Source of the DNA: Eutrema japonicum
Taxonomy: Eukaryota; Streptophyta; Magnoliopsida; Brassicales; Brassicaceae
Assembly (NCBI GenBank): GCA_030161315.1
Contig: BSQW01000014.1
Location: 31,556,545 to 31,620,544 of the forward strand
Length of the DNA: 64,000 nucleotides
Direction of reading: 5' to 3'
This document shows positions 22,690-33,820 of the stretch, piece after piece (the stretch's first letter is position 1; every line of letters starts with the position of its first letter). The notes under the pieces were generated by a model, which saw nothing but the letters and a program-made list of their open reading frames with translations, ran no database searches and was not told the DNA's origin. Both the position numbers and the translations under genes were made by a program.

Positions 22690-23484
22690 TTTAGCTAACT
22701 TCTTTCTCCCTTGAAACTTTAAACATCAAACTTATGTTATCTTTTGGAAATGGAAAGAACTTGTTTTCCATTTTGGTTTAGAACATGAAAGTTATGTTAT
22801 TTTGTTGTATGAATTCGTAGCTTGGTGTATAATATTTGATGTTGATGTTTATGTTTATCAGATTGTTTCACTTCTGTTTAGAGTTTAGAGTTTCAAGTTT
22901 TATTGCCAACCCAATTTAACTGGTAAACAAATTAAGAACTCGTAGGTTTTCAGTAGCCAAAAAATTAAATAAACAGTCGGTAAACAGTCGGTAAACAGTC
23001 GGTAAACAGTCGGTAAACAGTCGGTAAACAGTCGGTAAACAGTCGTAAATATGCCAAGATATACAAAACCGATGCTCATTTCAGTCGTTAATAAGTAGCA
23101 AAATTAGTAGATACTCAGTCGTAACGCAGTCGTCATATTTAATGACTGATTACCGATGACCGTAAGTAGTAGCAACCTACAGTCGCTATTCAGTCACTAA
23201 TCGGTCGTATATTTTTACGACTGAGTACCGACTACAAGTGTAGTAGTAGCAACATTCAATCACTATTCAGTCACTAATCAGTCGTAAACGTTTGCAACTG
23301 ATTAGCGACTGAATAGTGACTGCCTGATATCAGTCGTAAATCAGTAGCCATTTTGTGACTGATTTTTTTTGCGACTAGACCTTTACCTACGGCAGAAATC
23401 AGTCGGTAATCAGTCGTAAAAGGGTGTTTTGCTACTGATTCCCGACTGTTTTTGCAGTCGGAAAAACGCTGTTTTGGTGTAGTG
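22690..23484 (+). repeat. CACTA 3' subterminal region and terminal repeat
   Basis: No gene. From 22974 to about 23047 an 11-bp unit AGTCGGTAAAC is repeated in tandem about seven times. From there to 23484, AGTCG/CGACTGATT/CAGTAGC motifs occur in both orientations, mirroring the 5' end. The last 30 bp are the terminal inverted repeat. Confidence 0.9.
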
Positions 23485-24556
23485 CTTGCTTCCTACACTT
23501 CCCTTGAGAGTTCTCTTTCTCGTGAGGTAAAACTCATCCATTAAGTTCCACTTCACCTTGTCATCCGTCAACTTGATCCCCTTGGCCTTTAAAATGGGGA
23601 TTATTAGCCAACCAATGCTTATTGATGCCCTCTTTCCCTTAGTACCCCATGCACATGCGTTGTAGCAAAATAAGTGTCGCACCAAAAGAGTTGCTAGAGA
23701 CGGGGTTCTCTCATTGCCCTTGAATTCAATTTCGTTGTGGAAAGTCTTAAGAAGGGGTTTCAAACCAACAGCCATCAACTCCAATTCATCTAGAGCAACC
23801 GTTCCAAACTTTATTTTGGCAAAGAACATGTGTGCCAACACCTTGTGCACGTATCTAATTGTCGGGTTGCGGATATGAGAGTTTTTGTTTGAGCCCGAAT
23901 GGTAATTCTCGTAGCCAATAGTGTCCCATAGGTATTTTAGCTCCTTTTCGGGGTAGTGAAAGTATGCTCCCCCTTGGGTTCCCTCTTCTTTGAAACCAAA
24001 GATTTGGCAAATCTCGTGAAAATTCATCCTATAGGCTTTGTTGTTCACCTTGAACTCAAGGACCCCAAATCCGGTTTGTGCACCCGCTTTCTTGTCAAAT
24101 TCATCATAGAAGGCTACCCTTAGAGATGAAAGGAATTGGCATGTGGGCAATTGATGAGCTTGTTTTTTCATGTGCAAGAAATTTTTTAAGTCCCATATTG
24201 TCGAAAATGGTTACCACATCTTCGAGAATCCCCATCTTTTCCAACACAACGGCGTCCAAAAACCGTCCTTGCTCAAAGTCCATGGTCATGAGTTTCTTAC
24301 AACATTCCTCTTGGTTTGGAGGTTCCGTCTTATCAACCGCGTCTTCTTCTTCTCTATCCTCGCTCTTTTTCTTCCCCTTGGCCGTGGGCGTTTTGGAAGA
24401 AGAAGCAACTTGCTTTCCTTTTGCCTTGGAATTCTTTTCCACAATTGCTTTCTTCGCCTTGGCTGCGGGTTTCTTGGCTACAACAACCACTTCTTTGCCC
24501 GTGGATTGAGCTTGAGTTTCATCCGTGATTGATGTAGCTCTTGTTCTTCCCATCAT
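23485..24556 (-). pseudogene. ATHILA ORF-1, N-terminal part
   Basis: Begins with ATG at 24556-24554. The first 130 residues are Lys/Ala/Ser-rich. The conserved ATHILA ORF-1 domain follows (AFYDEFDKKAG; MNFHEICQIFGF; TIRYVHKVLAHMFFAK; GWLIIPILKAKG). The two halves are in different frames; the shift is at a run of six T (plus-strand 24163-24168), best explained by a 1-bp slip. The frame then stops at the CACTA border and resumes at 4377. The protein is found only in Athila-lineage elements and its biochemical role is unknown. Confidence 0.8.
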
Positions 24557-25663
24557 TCCTACATTTTCTCAAGGAAGCTATAAGTTTCAAGAATTCAAGC
24601 TCACATCGATGAAGTTTAGGCATGAGGATTCAAAATGAGACAAGTTTCATGAGAAAGAAGCAATTTAATCCAAAAAATAATGCATTAAATTCAAGTGTTT
24701 AGACTAGATGCTTTCAATCTCAAGAAAATTTCTCAAAGATGCTAAATTTAAAGCTTTTGGAGCCAAGAACTCAAATTTCAATATTCCTCATGTACATGCA
24801 AAATTTGGTTCAAGAATCCATTAAATAAATCAATCCCTAGCAAATCCCAAGACTAAAATCAAGCTAAATGCACTTCTTAAACCTAGTCATGAATTTCTTT
24901 TCTAAAGCTAAACCTTGAAAAAAATGAGCTTTGATAAAAATACCTTGGGATTCAGTGCAAAAGTGATGCAGTCGATTTTAAATTCACAAAATGAGAGGAA
25001 TTTCGACCTTGAGGCAACTTGAATCAACAAATTTGAGAAAGAAATGAGCGAGCTATGGAGAAATAAATAAAATGAGAGAAAGAGAGAGTGGTTTTCGATT
25101 TGATTTTGCTCATCAAAGAAGAAGACAAATGCTGGCGGGTTTGGTCGCTGGGTCGGCACAGCGGGCGGACAACTGGTCACTAGATCCAGTTTGACCAATA
25201 TTTGAATTTGGTCAATACTGTTTGGCCTTGGTCCGGCGCGCCAATCCGGCACAACTTCTTTGTTCGTGCCGTTTGGAAGACATCTTTTGGTCACGGGCCG
25301 GCACATGTCTCTCGGCTGTGCCATTTGGAGAACATCTTTTGATCACGGCCGGCACATCTTTTCTGGTACGTGTCCATGGTCCAATACCGTTTGGACGGTA
25401 CCGGCTGGATATGGACAGGTATGGTGGCCTAGAAATGGCTATTTCCCTTTGATTGGTGGCCATGATTACCACGACCCTCAAGAACCTATAAACACTCAAC
25501 AAAAAGATCAAAACGAACTAGGAAAGTTGAAAATCATAAACATAAAAATATTTACAAGGATAAACATGGGAGTGTCTCCCAAGCGCACTTTGTTTAACGT
25601 CACTAAGTTTGACGGTTGTTACCCTTTTTAGACTTGAAGAGCATCATCGAGTGGGAGTGAGAC
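24557..25663 (-). other. M1 region upstream of ORF-1
   Basis: No recognisable gene. On the minus strand it starts with a degenerate form of the block found after gag-protease in A and B (GTGACGTTAAAC, then a hairpin TGGGAG-ACA-CTCCCA at 25565-25582). A GC-rich part (25130-25440) with CCGGCACA and CCGTTTGGA runs resembles the tandem repeat in the M1 LTR. The rest is an AT-rich leader. Confidence 0.5.
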
Positions 25664-26340
25664 TGTGATAACCTGTCCGATGGAGAAAATTTGGTCGATG
25701 ATCGAGGAAAAATCCAAAAATCAAAGAATGACTGAGGGAAGACGTTTTCCAAAGGAGCAGGACAAAGGAAACGTGTTGGTCGAGCCAGAATTGGAATAAC
25801 TCGAACAGAAAAAGAGTTATCTAGACAACTCCATTTTAGCCGGCAAAAAAATCATGTTTTGCCGAGAGGAATCAGTTTAGCTGAGGAGCATCTGATTTTA
25901 GCCGAGAGCAGATTTCTAGCCGAGAAAAATATGTGATCTTGCCGAGAAAAAGCAGTTTTAACCGAGAGACACGGTTTTAGCCGAGAGCAGATTTTTAGCC
26001 GAGGAAAAATCTGAAAGCTTGTCGAGAGGAGAGGAAAACCCTTACCAAAGCCAGGGAAAGGTGATCCAAGCGAAATTTCGACCAAACAGCAAGTTTTAGG
26101 GCAAGGAAAAGATGTTACCCATGAAAATAAATCAAAATTTTCCAACTTGACCAAGTTTGGTCGAGTGGGCTATGGGAAATCCAAACCGGGGTGGCCGTAC
26201 CAATACACCCAAGATCGTGTTTGGCAGGCCAATTGGACGGAGAAACCCCAAGACGGATTATGATCCAGAATTTCCACTTCAAAACCATTAACCTCATTTA
26301 AACCTGTAATGATTGGTTTAGACAACAATGTGTCCTTAAC
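25664..26340. mobile_element. Possible chromovirus LTR fragment
   Basis: Starts with TGTGATAACCTGTCCG, a common form for LTR starts of plant chromoviruses, and contains many GCCGAGA runs (25855-26035) like those of the solo LTR at 37131-39483. No second end, target duplication or gene was found. It could also be part of the element whose gag remnant lies to the right. Confidence 0.35.
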
Positions 26341-26380
26341 AACTTGTCGTCGCACTTAAAGCTAGGCCCAATCTCTTCTT

Positions 26381-27185
26381 CTATTCGGTCTGAGCTTCAG
26401 TCAATATGACATGTGGTTTTGTCCATGGTAATTTGTTCTGAGTTTGACCAGTACAAGGAGTGATATGTTTCATTTTTAAAGGAGGTACCGTCTGGCTAGA
26501 ATATGACATGTGGCTAAGGCCCAATCTCTTCTTCTCAGCGGTATGAGCTTCAGTCAATATGACATATGGTTTTGTCCATGGTAATTTTTTCTGAGTTTGA
26601 CCAGTACAAGGAGTGATATGTTTTATTTTCCAAGGAGGTACCGTCTGGCTAGAATATGATTTTTTAACATGACCCACAGAAGATTTGGTAGCTTGTTGCA
26701 TCTCCTTCTTCACCACATTGTACAAACAGCTTGTCTCCATTTGATAAGCATATGATATCATCTCTGGTAGATCCACTGGCTTACACATATTCACCACTTC
26801 TCTCATCTCTGGTGACATTTCATTCATAAAGATCCCTACTCTTTGTTTATATCAGTCATATCTGAAACTTGAGATGATAAATCTTCAAACAAATGAATAT
26901 ACTCAGCCACAAATCCAGTTTGCTTCAAATTGAAGAATGGTTGACTCAGATCCCGTAACTTCTCTCTACTAACCTCGCAATCAACATATCTTTAAAATCA
27001 TTCCAATCTTCAAGTGTTTTCCTATGAGTTTCAATATTAAACCAGCTTAACACATCTTCAACCAAGCTGACTGAGACTACATCCAACTTATCTTCTTCCG
27101 TATAACCTTTGATTCGAAAAATCTTTCAACCAATACAATCTACCTATACGAATTTGGACCATCAAATATCAGAAGCTCAACATAC
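26381..27185 (-). pseudogene. Chromovirus-type gag remnant
   Basis: Minus-strand pieces in several frames read FDGPNSY, GYTEEDKLDVVSVSL, LEDWNDFKDMLIAR and NEMSPEMREVVNMCKP in the order of a Ty3/gypsy Gag of the chromovirus type, with frameshifts and stops between them. The last 148 codons (26827-26381) are open, and their C-terminal half holds a duplicated segment (SYSSQTVPP and ITPCTGQTQ twice). No zinc knuckle or pol follows. Confidence 0.7.
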
Positions 27186-27563
27186 TATCTCGACTAGTGA
27201 CAATCGCAATTCAAGGTCTAGATTCCTCAGATTTATAAGTAAGGCATGGTTGCGAGCCAGAAAAACATACATGAGAATGTAAGCGTATACGGTTGCACTT
27301 TGAAACCAATAGTAGATCACATGTCAAACGTCTGAAGATAACCTCAGGTTGTGGTGGAAATGTAACCAAGGGCATGATGGTCTTGAAGAATGACCATCAA
27401 AGAAGACGGAGAACGCCTTCTTCCACATAATCTTACAATGCAGAATATAAAAACCCATATCCAGAAGAAATCAAGAACCCTTCATTCACAGATCAAGAAT
27501 TTGAAAATGAATGAGAAGACGAATACTTTACGCTTATGCACCCATGGATTCAAAGATGGTGTA
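27186..27563 (-). other. Leader or LTR end of the gag remnant
   Basis: No gene. On the minus strand TTGGTTTCAAAGTGC (about 27298-27312) resembles a decayed tRNA-iMet primer site (TGGTATCAGAGC). If so, the sequence to the right is the end of that element's 5' LTR, cut by the solo LTR at 27564. Confidence 0.3.
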
Positions 27564-29156
27564 TGATAACACCGTATTTTTGCCCGTTTTACTATCTATT
27601 TTAGAACACTTCAATAAGTGCTTCATTCGCTTTTATATGTTTTTGTTACGGTTTTCGCATATTTGTAGTTTCAAGACTTTTCCAGGATACTTAGGCAAAA
27701 GCATTGCAAATTGGAGAAAAACCAGATTTTCGGCTCATAGTAAAACCGTGAAAACTTCAACTGCGAAAGAGGTTCTTCTCACTGTCTGATCCAGCCCAAT
27801 TTTGGATATATTCAAGAAGGACTAGGTACCTTTCCATTCCAACTGATTTGAGGACGATCCAACGGTTCAATCAAACGATACATCAAGATCAAGATGTCCC
27901 ATCCGACCACTCCCGGAAGCTCTCCACCCGCGGCCAAGAGGCAGTTAACCATGGGCAAAAGCCTTCCACCCGCAGCCAAGGTGTGGCTCACCGGGGCCAG
28001 CCCATGTTTCATCCTAAAAGCCCATTTGCCAGCCCGTTCAAATCTCGTCAAGAAGAAACCCTAAAGACCTACGAAAACAAGAGCTCAAGACCTATAAAAA
28101 TGTGTTTTAAGAGACAAAACCGTGTGCTTGGTTTTACACCATTTTAGATTAGTTTTTTTCTTACTTTTTGCTCTTTACTTTTTGTTCGATACTCGTCGAG
28201 ATTGGTGAAGAGGTTTTCTCTGAACTTAGTTCTTAAAATCGAGAACCCTCTTTCATCAATCTCCTGCTTTTAATTTAATCATGTGTTTTATTTTGATTAT
28301 GTGCGAGTAGTTTCATCGTTGGGTTTAAAGGGATTATCAAGTGGAATTCTATGTTCGATAAGGATTTCACAAGGTAAAACCCTAGCCGAATTTTAGAGCT
28401 ATTTCTTGTAGATCGTTGTTAATGCATGAATCTAGTGTCATGAGCTAAAGGCTGATTCCTAGGGTGTTAAAAAATCACCAAAAGTGTTGAATCTAAACAC
28501 CTGAACCGTTCATCTATAAGAGTGTGCCGCGTCATTTGAAACACTCTTTCCAAAACCTTTTCAAGAAGATCTTGTCACGACCAGAGATTATTGACTTAGG
28601 GTAGCCATGAAGACGAATAACCTCTTGAGTGAACTTCTGAGCTACATCAAAGGCTATAAAAGGATGTCTTAAGCCAATGAAGTCATTGTATTTACTCAAC
28701 ATGTCAACCACAACCAGTATTACATTAACCCCTTGGGATTTAGGAAGTCCTTCAATGAAATTTATAGAGATGTAAAGCTACTGGTCGAGTATATATGTTG
28801 TTGGTGCGTAAGATGTACAAAAGTAGGTTATGCCATTTATCATGTTCAGTTCGTGGAGTTAAAATCGAGAATCGTGTTACCAAAATTTAAGGTGCCGTGT
28901 TTGAATCGAACATATCCTAAGATATCCATGTCGATCCAACATCGGTTTTATTATAGTTTACAAATCTTTTTTTACCTTTTACTTTCAAGCCATCGATATT
29001 CATTCTATGTTTACAAGCAATTTTTCGTTTTTTGTCCTTTATAATTTTCGTATTTGGATCGATATCTTAAGTCCTACAACGCACATCTGTGCACTTACAG
29101 ACTTTAAGGCTTATAAATTTAAAACATGAAGTTTCAGAAACAATCCGAAAGCATCA
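27564..29156 (+). mobile_element. Solo LTR related to element H, with a foreign insert
   Basis: Starts TGATAACACCGTATTTTTGC and ends CTACAACGCACATCTGTGCA...GCATCA, both matching the ends of the H LTRs (29759, 43841). It is flanked by GTGTA (27559-27563) and GTATA (29157-29161), a 5-bp target duplication with one change. The centre (from about 28568) does not match H and includes a chromovirus integrase piece. Confidence 0.6.
28568..28772 (-). pseudogene. Integrase core fragment of a chromovirus
   Basis: One open minus-strand stretch reads NFIEGLPKSQGVNVILVVVD, HPFIAFDVAQKFTQEVIRLH and YPKSIISGRDKI. This corresponds to the segment of the gypsy integrase core after the first catalytic Asp. About 68 residues only; nothing else of this pol is nearby. 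Confidence 0.85.
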
Positions 29157-29753
29157 GTATAACAAAAAAGCTGCACAGACTCATGAGGAAAAAAGAGGGC
29201 AAGAAGTTAATCCAAAGGGGACTGTGCTAGAGAAGCAATTTCCAAGTATTGCAACAATGGCATTGATGGGTAAGTCTTAAATTAGGCCTGCGATTATTAC
29301 ACGAACCAAGATTTAGGGAGTTCGGTTTACGTTCGGTTATTGGCTTTGAACATATCGGTAGGTTTTTTAAATGTGTTTGGTTCGGTTCATCATAACTTAA
29401 TGGTTAACCGAAAACTCTTCATCTTCATCGCTTCAAACTCTCTCGTCATCTGGGATTTGGGGATTTTGCTTCAGGTTCAGTTGGAATAGAATTGAATCAA
29501 TGAATCACATACACACCCAAAAAAGCCAAAGCACGACTCTTAAAACAACTAGAAAAATATTAATCATAGTCACTGAACAGACCTTGCAATACTATAAGGC
29601 AAACACTAATGATCAAGTACTAACACTTTACTAATGCGTTACCAATGCATTATATCAGAGAAAAGTTTCCAACTTCACAAATCCAAGAGAGAGAGGAGAC
29701 GAAGAAAGTATTATTGCCCTTTTAATAACAGATACAGTTGTGCAGTGATACAA
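29157..29753. other. Unassigned sequence left of element H
   Basis: No gene recognised. 29285-29420 contains GGTTCGG/CGGTTA runs like those of the MULE-like arms. 29545-29715 resembles 45560-45700 on the other side of H (shared ACTAATGATCAAGTACTA and AGAAAAGTTTC phrases), so the pre-insertion locus had a local duplication of the eS25 intron. Confidence 0.45.
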
Positions 29754-29758
29754 CTACT

Positions 29759-31421
29759 TGATAACACCGTATTTTTACCCATTCTATTATCTATTTTAGA
29801 ACACTTTAATAAGTGTTTCACTTCGTTTTATATACTTTGACTATGATATTTGCATATTTGTAGTTCCAAAACTCTTTTCAGATTCTTTAGGTAAAAACGA
29901 CGCAAAGTGAAGAAGATCCAGATTTTGGATAATTTTGGACCGTCACAAGTTTGGCATCGGATGGAGACCTTCTTACCGTCTGATCGTGAACAAATTTGGA
30001 CACAAGATATAAAGAAAAACCACCTTTAATATCCAGTTAGTTTCAAGGCAATCCAACGGTTAGATCGCACGATACACCTAATTGACTGAAGGCATATGTT
30101 GCAGTCTCGTGAACGAAGCAAGAGAAGAATTGAAGTTTCAAAGCTATAGGCCAACCACCGCGGGTCCAGCACTCCTGGCCGTGGCAAATACACTCCTGGC
30201 CGCTGGTCTAGGCTCTCTAGCCGTGGCAAAACACTCTTTGGCTGCGGGTCCAAGCATCGCACCAGTGGTGAAGCAGAAAGGGCCTAAGACCATCTATTTC
30301 AAAGCCCATCTTCAAGCCCCTTCGTTTTCTCATCAACTAAACCCTAAGGTCAACGAAATCAAGAGTGGAAGACCTATAAATATGTGTTCTAAGACAGAAC
30401 TTCGTACCCCCCCCCCCCCTCTTGTTATACTTTTAGACTTGTTTTGCACCAAACTTTTGCTCTTGTTCTTTGTCCTTTGTTTAGGGAGATAGGGATTTTA
30501 CTTGAACCCTTTTCTTTAATTTCTTATATATTGATTGTGAAATTCAGAAGCTTGATTTTGTCTTGCATGGTCGTGTATGAGTAGTTCTCTCATTGGGTAT
30601 AGGGGTTCAAAGGGGCTCTCATGGTTCAATTTTTGATTGAGTTTTTCGACTAGGATATCGATTAGGGTTCTTCGTTCTATCCTTATTGTTAATGCGTTGC
30701 TTGACTAACCATCTTAGAAACTGATATTAGGCGTTTTAGAACCACGAGAGTGCTAAATCTAATCACTTGACCTAGGGTAGACGAGAAAAACTGTCGTAAT
30801 ATTTCGAAAGTATACTTACAGAGGAGTTGTGGCCGTAAACGACCTTTGAGAGTATCATTCACTTCTTGCGCGGGCGGAGTCGAAAGCTACTACCCGAGTA
30901 CGGAAGTAAGTAGGTGTGTAGGATTACGGGAGTAGACTACACACAGCTTATGTGTTCCAAGTTCAAGAATCCAAAGACGACAAAAAGTCGCTTTAGAAAT
31001 CCTAGCGAATTCTCGGTGAAAATCGGCACGAACCCTAAATAATTCCCGATTGTCCAACGCTTCGTTAATTGATTTACAACCTCGAAATAATTATTGCTTG
31101 CTACTGCTCACTTAGATTAGATTTATTTATTCAGTTAGTTTAGCTTAGTTTAGTCTCATTCGCTTTCTTATTTTCTCGCTTAGTTTAGTTTAGTCTAGTT
31201 TGGTATAGTTTAGATTCCGAGTTTCGAGTTCGTGGCAAAACCCTATAAACATATATTCGTCTTAGGTTTATTTACTATATAGTGTCTAAGGTCTCGCAGA
31301 ACAGCATCCCCTCCCTGTGCATCGATACCTTAAGTACTACAACGCACATATGTGCACTTGCAGGCTTTAAGGTTTACAAATATAAAACCTGAAGTTTCAG
31401 AAACAAATCCGATTCGCATCA
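29759..31421 (+). repeat. 5' LTR of H
   Basis: TGATAACACC...GCATCA. TATAAATA at 30375-30382 and a run of 13 C at 30407-30419, close to the expected transcription start. Ends with the motif CTACAACGCACATATGTGCA (31335-31354) shared with the solo LTR. Confidence 0.9.
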
Positions 31422-31427
31422 AGTTTT

Positions 31428-31439
31428 TGGCGCCATTGC
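31428..31439 (+). other. Primer-binding site of H, left half
   Basis: TGGCGCCATTGC is the first part of a tRNA-Asp primer site. The other part, GTTGTCGGGGA, lies at 40522-40532, on the far side of M2. The insertion destroyed the priming site of H. Confidence 0.85.
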
Positions 31440-33820
31440 TGATAGATAGAATTTGTGTTAAGCTCATATCAATTACTCTAAATACTAGGTAGTATAAGAG
31501 GTATCGAACCAAAGAGGTTAAGATCAATGCACCAAGAATACATGAAACTTCATAAGCTAGAGAAAATGTTTTTGGGTTTTATATTTTTGAATCAAGAAAA
31601 TGAAATGCAAGAAAGAAAACAAAGATAGAAGTGTTGGAAAATGAATTAACTATTAAGAAGATGATTAATGAACAAACAATGATGATAAAGATTGAATTAA
31701 ACACTATCCTAGAACATGGAATTCACAATTATGACTAATTCACTCTCGTGGCACTAATCACTTTGTTAATTACCAAATCAAGATCAAACTCTCGTTTGTG
31801 ATAAGATGATTAACAAGCTTTAATCTCCAATTCCACTTAGTTCACTAATCACCCTAGACATCAACTCTCATTGGCTATGCATGAAAAGCTCACAAAAGGT
31901 TTGGTTCAAGCATTTCATCGAACACCGATCGGGCGTGAAATGCCTAAGCTTTAGTTTTGATCTTTGAATCCAAAACTAGCTTTAAGATCAACCTAAGCGA
32001 AGGATCTAACAAGATGCAACCTAAATCATCATCATCTAACCATCAAGACAATTAACAAATGATTCTAATACACACAATCTATGCTATTCCTTAGGTTAAG
32101 ATCACTAATTATGACTAATCCTCTCTTAATGCACTAATCACTTTGCTAATCACTAAATCAAGATCAAACTCTCATTTGTGATAAAATGATTAGCAAGCAT
32201 TAAGATCAACATTCAAATCAACCAATAAACACCTTAAGCAACTACTCTCATAGGTTAAGAATGTTTATCTCTTACTAAGCTTCTAGGGTAATTTCATCGA
32301 ACACTTGGTGTGCATGATTTTCCCTTTGATCTAAATTGACTCTTTCAAGCCCAATCTAGCACTATGATCACTTAGAAAGAAAGGAAAGCAAGGATTAAGA
32401 ACATAAGCAACACAAATTAACCATCAAACTATCAATAATAAAGCATAATCCAAAAACCCAACAAAAAGGTCTAAGGTCTAAACATGAAGAACAAAAGAGA
32501 AAAAGACATACAAATAAGGAAATTGCATACATAAAAGATAGAGTTGAAGAAATCTTCTCTAGAATGGCATAGATGTGAAGAACAATCCAAATCCCTCAAG
32601 AGAGAGAGTTAGGGTCGAGCCCCCACTCTTACAAGAAGAAAACTTAGATCAAAAAAATTAGGTTTAGAGTATTTATAGAAAAATGGGGCAAACCAGGTCA
32701 ACCCGGGACAAACCGGGTATTGACCCGGTCAAATCTGAGTCGAAGTGGGTCTTGGTGGTCTGTACTTTGGCACCGGGCGTGATCTGGGTGTTGTGCTCTG
32801 GCCGGTTGAGATTCCTGTGATGGGACCGCACGGATTGGACCGGATGGAAGGCCCGCGGTGTAGTTGGCCGGTACAAGACACTAGTTTCTCGGCCATGTGG
32901 ATACGCTTTCAGCGAATCGGCCAAAACTCCTGAAACTGACATCCAAATGACCTAAAATTACCTCCATAAGACTGCTAACTCCTTACTCTACAACCTATAT
33001 AAGGAACGCAGAAGCTGAATCGGAGTGAAAACCCTTCGTCTGCGTTGATTTTTCAGACGTCGTATTTGGAGCAGAACTCGTTTGGATGCCAGACAGACGT
33101 GTCCTTGCTATATTTGCCATATCTCTTGAACGGCTGATCTGAATGACATAAAACTACCACTAAACGAAAGTCAGCTCGATTTTCGATCACTTTTATCAAG
33201 ACCTCAGATTAAACTGGGTATGGGAAAGTCAGCCTGATCTTTGAGTCACTTCGGTTGATGTTGTAACTTGGATGTGTGAATGCTGCTGTGTTGGACCGTG
33301 TGGCTTCTGGCCGGTTTAGGATTCGTCTTCAAGCCGGTTGAGATTCCTGTGCTGGGACCGCATGGATTGGACCGGATGGAAGGCCCGCGGTGTGGTTGGC
33401 CGGTACAAGGCACTAGTTTCTCGACCAGGAGGATACGTCTCCAGTCAAACCGTGGTAACTCTCGAACCACTAGTCCGAAACGCCTGATTCGAACTTCTCT
33501 GGATAGATAACTCACTCATCTATAATTTTATTGAAGGTCATCCAAGCTGAGTCAGATTGGAGGGCCTCCGTTCAGCCACGTCTTTCCGGTATATCGGATG
33601 GACCTTTCACTCTACTTTGGTCTAACTCTCCAAATATCATCAATTGCCTCCAAATAACCTAAAAACACTAGAAATGCATGCAATACTCATAAGACTTAAT
33701 GCAAAACACCTAATACTCTAATTGAAACCAAAATGCTATAAAAACTATGCAAGACACATGCATGAGACATATAACAATAACATAAATGCATGCTAAAAGA
33801 TGTAAAATATGGGAATATCA
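31440..33820 (-). repeat. 3' LTR of M2
   Basis: On the minus strand TGATATTCCC...TATCTATCA. It contains an internal duplication of a CTAATCACTTTGYTAATYACC segment (near 31750 and 32140) that is single in the M1 LTR, explaining its greater length. A GC-rich middle (32690-33600) holds two copies of a GGACCGGATGGAAGGCCCGC stretch (32838, 33369). Confidence 0.88.

Larger units (their letters stand above)
4378..23484 (+). mobile_element. Complete CACTA (En/Spm) DNA transposon with both transposase genes, 19.1 kb
   Basis: Starts CACTACAC at 4378 and ends GTGTAGTG at 23484. The outer 30 bp (4378-4407 and 23455-23484) form terminal inverted repeats with one mismatch. The flanking triplet CTT (4375-4377 and 23485-23487) is the 3-bp target duplication typical of CACTA elements. 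Both ends carry dense subterminal copies of ACTGATT/CAGTCG-type motifs. Inside are a TNP2-like transposase gene (4874-15723), a TNPA-like gene (20163-22689), LTR retrotransposon A, and a cargo region (15724-19800) of host-gene pieces, a SINE and a MULE-like element. The target was ORF-1 of M1. Damage in both genes suggests it can no longer move by itself. Confidence 0.95.
239..25663 (-). mobile_element. M1: Athila-type Ty3/gypsy element, minus strand, split by a CACTA transposon
   Basis: Read on the minus strand, the order is: a conserved block that follows gag-pol in Athila relatives (25570-25630), a spacer, ATHILA ORF-1 (24556 to 23485, resuming at 4377 to 3713), a polypurine tract (about 2009-2025) and a 3' LTR (2008 to 239). 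The CACTA transposon 4378-23484 sits inside ORF-1. The 5' LTR, gag and pol are not present; to the right, at about 25664, the sequence changes to an unrelated LTR-like stretch. The right boundary is therefore a best estimate and the element is truncated. It belongs to the same superfamily as M2 (31440-40521), with which it shares its 3' internal region. Confidence 0.75.
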
